DNA of 5,503 nt from positions 1 to 5,503 of the forward strand of contig CAJXHQ010000249.1 of NCBI GenBank assembly GCA_913054485.1. The letters run 5' to 3'. Shown here one piece after another: positions 4,943-5,503 of this stretch (position 1 is the stretch's first letter; the number at the start of each line of letters is the position of its first letter). Below the pieces are notes generated by a model. The model was not told the DNA's origin, ran no database searches, and saw only the letters and a program-made list of their open reading frames with translations. The position numbers were made by a program, and so were the translations under genes. The DNA comes from an uncultured Paracoccaceae bacterium (GTDB lineage: Bacteria; Pseudomonadota; Alphaproteobacteria; Rhodobacterales; Rhodobacteraceae).

Positions 4943-5503
4943 CTAGTCCTCGTCATAAGGCCAGAGCCCCTGCCCCAGCGCTTCGATTGCCAGCGAGATC
5001 CGCTCGAAACTGTCGCGCGCGCGGGCAACGGTGTGGCGGGCGCGCAGGTAGCCGTGAACCAGGCCTGCCTCGTTGACCCATTGCGCCTGCCCGCCAGCCG
5101 CCAGAACCCGGTCGCGGTAGTCGCGGCTGTCGTCGCGCACCGGGTCGCAATCGGCGGTGACCAGCACGGTCGGTGGAAGGTTCGCAAAATCGCTGTCAGC
5201 CAGCGGCGCATAGGTGGGATCACCTGCAGGCGCGGGGCCGTCCAGGCGGACATCCTGGTAAAACAGAATGTCATCGCGGGTCAGCAGCGGCGCCTGGGCA
5301 TGTTCGATGTAAGAGCCTTGGCTGATGTCGCCGCCAAAGGCACCGTAGATCAGCACCTGGCCGAGAATGCCCTCCAGCCGGCCGCGGGCGTGATGTGCCA
5401 CAGCCGCCGCAAGGTTGGCCCCGGCACTGTCGCCGGCCAGAACCAGCCCGCCGCCGTATTGCTGCGCGGCCCATTGCGTGGCGGTCCAGGCATCCTCGAA
5501 GGC
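4943..5503 (-). CDS. Alpha/beta hydrolase, hormone-sensitive-lipase-like esterase (5' end outside window)
   Basis: The C-terminal 186 residues are visible; the frame is open to the right edge, so the N-terminal part with the expected HGG oxyanion motif is missing. Reading in from the edge (AFEDAWTATQWAAQQYGGG...), the nucleophile elbow is LVLAGDSAGANLAAA, with the catalytic Ser codon at 5426-5428. The catalytic Asp is in VTADCDPVRDDSRDY (codon 5144-5146) and the His in LVHGYL (codon 5054-5056). GDSAG, DP-x-RD and HG-[FY] in this order define bacterial family IV / Abhydrolase_3 esterases, which hydrolyse short-chain acyl esters in the cytoplasm. The GTG at 5399-5401 lies after the Ser motif and cannot be the real start. 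The gene ends with TAG at 4943-4945, 26 bases before the DMT gene, its probable operon partner. Confidence 0.9.
   Translation of the reverse strand, partial: AFEDAWTATQWAAQQYGGGLVLAGDSAGANLAAAVAHHARGRLEGILGQVLIYGAFGGDISQGSYIEHAQAPLLTRDDILFYQDVRLDGPAPAGDPTYAPLADSDFANLPPTVLVTADCDPVRDDSRDYRDRVLAAGGQAQWVNEAGLVHGYLRARHTVARARDSFERISLAIEALGQGLWPYDED

Noticed and set aside
4921..4943. Direct repeat GGCGGCCC (4921-4928 and 4936-4943) around CCTTTCGAAGG between the two minus-strand genes
   Set aside because: It is eight bases, two copies only, in a GC-rich gap that also holds the ribosome binding site. There is not enough to claim a functional repeat.
4134..4946. A 270-codon plus-strand open frame rich in Gln, Gly and Arg
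   Set aside because: It is antisense to the DMT transporter, with low-complexity composition typical of a complement frame and no start signal.

Overview
This is a GC-rich window with alphaproteobacterial-looking proteins. Codon use, strong AAGGAGG-type ribosome binding sites and protein resemblance suggest a Rhodobacterales (Roseobacter-group) chromosome. That assignment rests on recognition by eye, not on a search. There are no rRNA or tRNA genes, no insertion sequences, no CRISPR array and no phage genes.

Layout. Positions 1-2322 (+) hold the 3' end of a peptide/opine-type (Dpp/Opp family) ABC importer operon. It contains a truncated-by-window DppC-like permease, then a double-ATPase gene overlapping it by ATGA, closed by a strong intrinsic terminator at 2293-2322. 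The double-ATPase reading frame (632-2269) carries one in-frame amber codon (TAG, 1307-1309) exactly between its two nucleotide-binding halves. The reading frame and the protein family continue undisturbed on both sides. A roughly 200-base non-coding stretch with an imperfect palindrome follows. Next is a compact alkaline-phosphatase-superfamily phosphodiesterase (2522-3358, +), then a small exported protein of unknown function (3509-4036, +).

The right part is on the minus strand: a GDSAG-type alpha/beta hydrolase of the hormone-sensitive-lipase family (4943-5503, cut by the window edge), followed 26 bases downstream by an EamA/DMT-type ten-helix transporter (4023-4916). These two probably share a transcript. 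The DMT gene and the exported-protein gene converge and overlap by 14 bases at their 3' ends.

How it works together. The permease and ATPases belong to one solute importer, whose binding protein and second permease would lie to the left of the window. The other genes are ordinary accessory metabolism and transport genes with no evident link to it. I do not see a novel multi-gene system here. The most informative feature is the amber codon in the fused ATPase gene, which is either a recent inactivating or splitting mutation, a stop-and-restart split, or a sequencing error.
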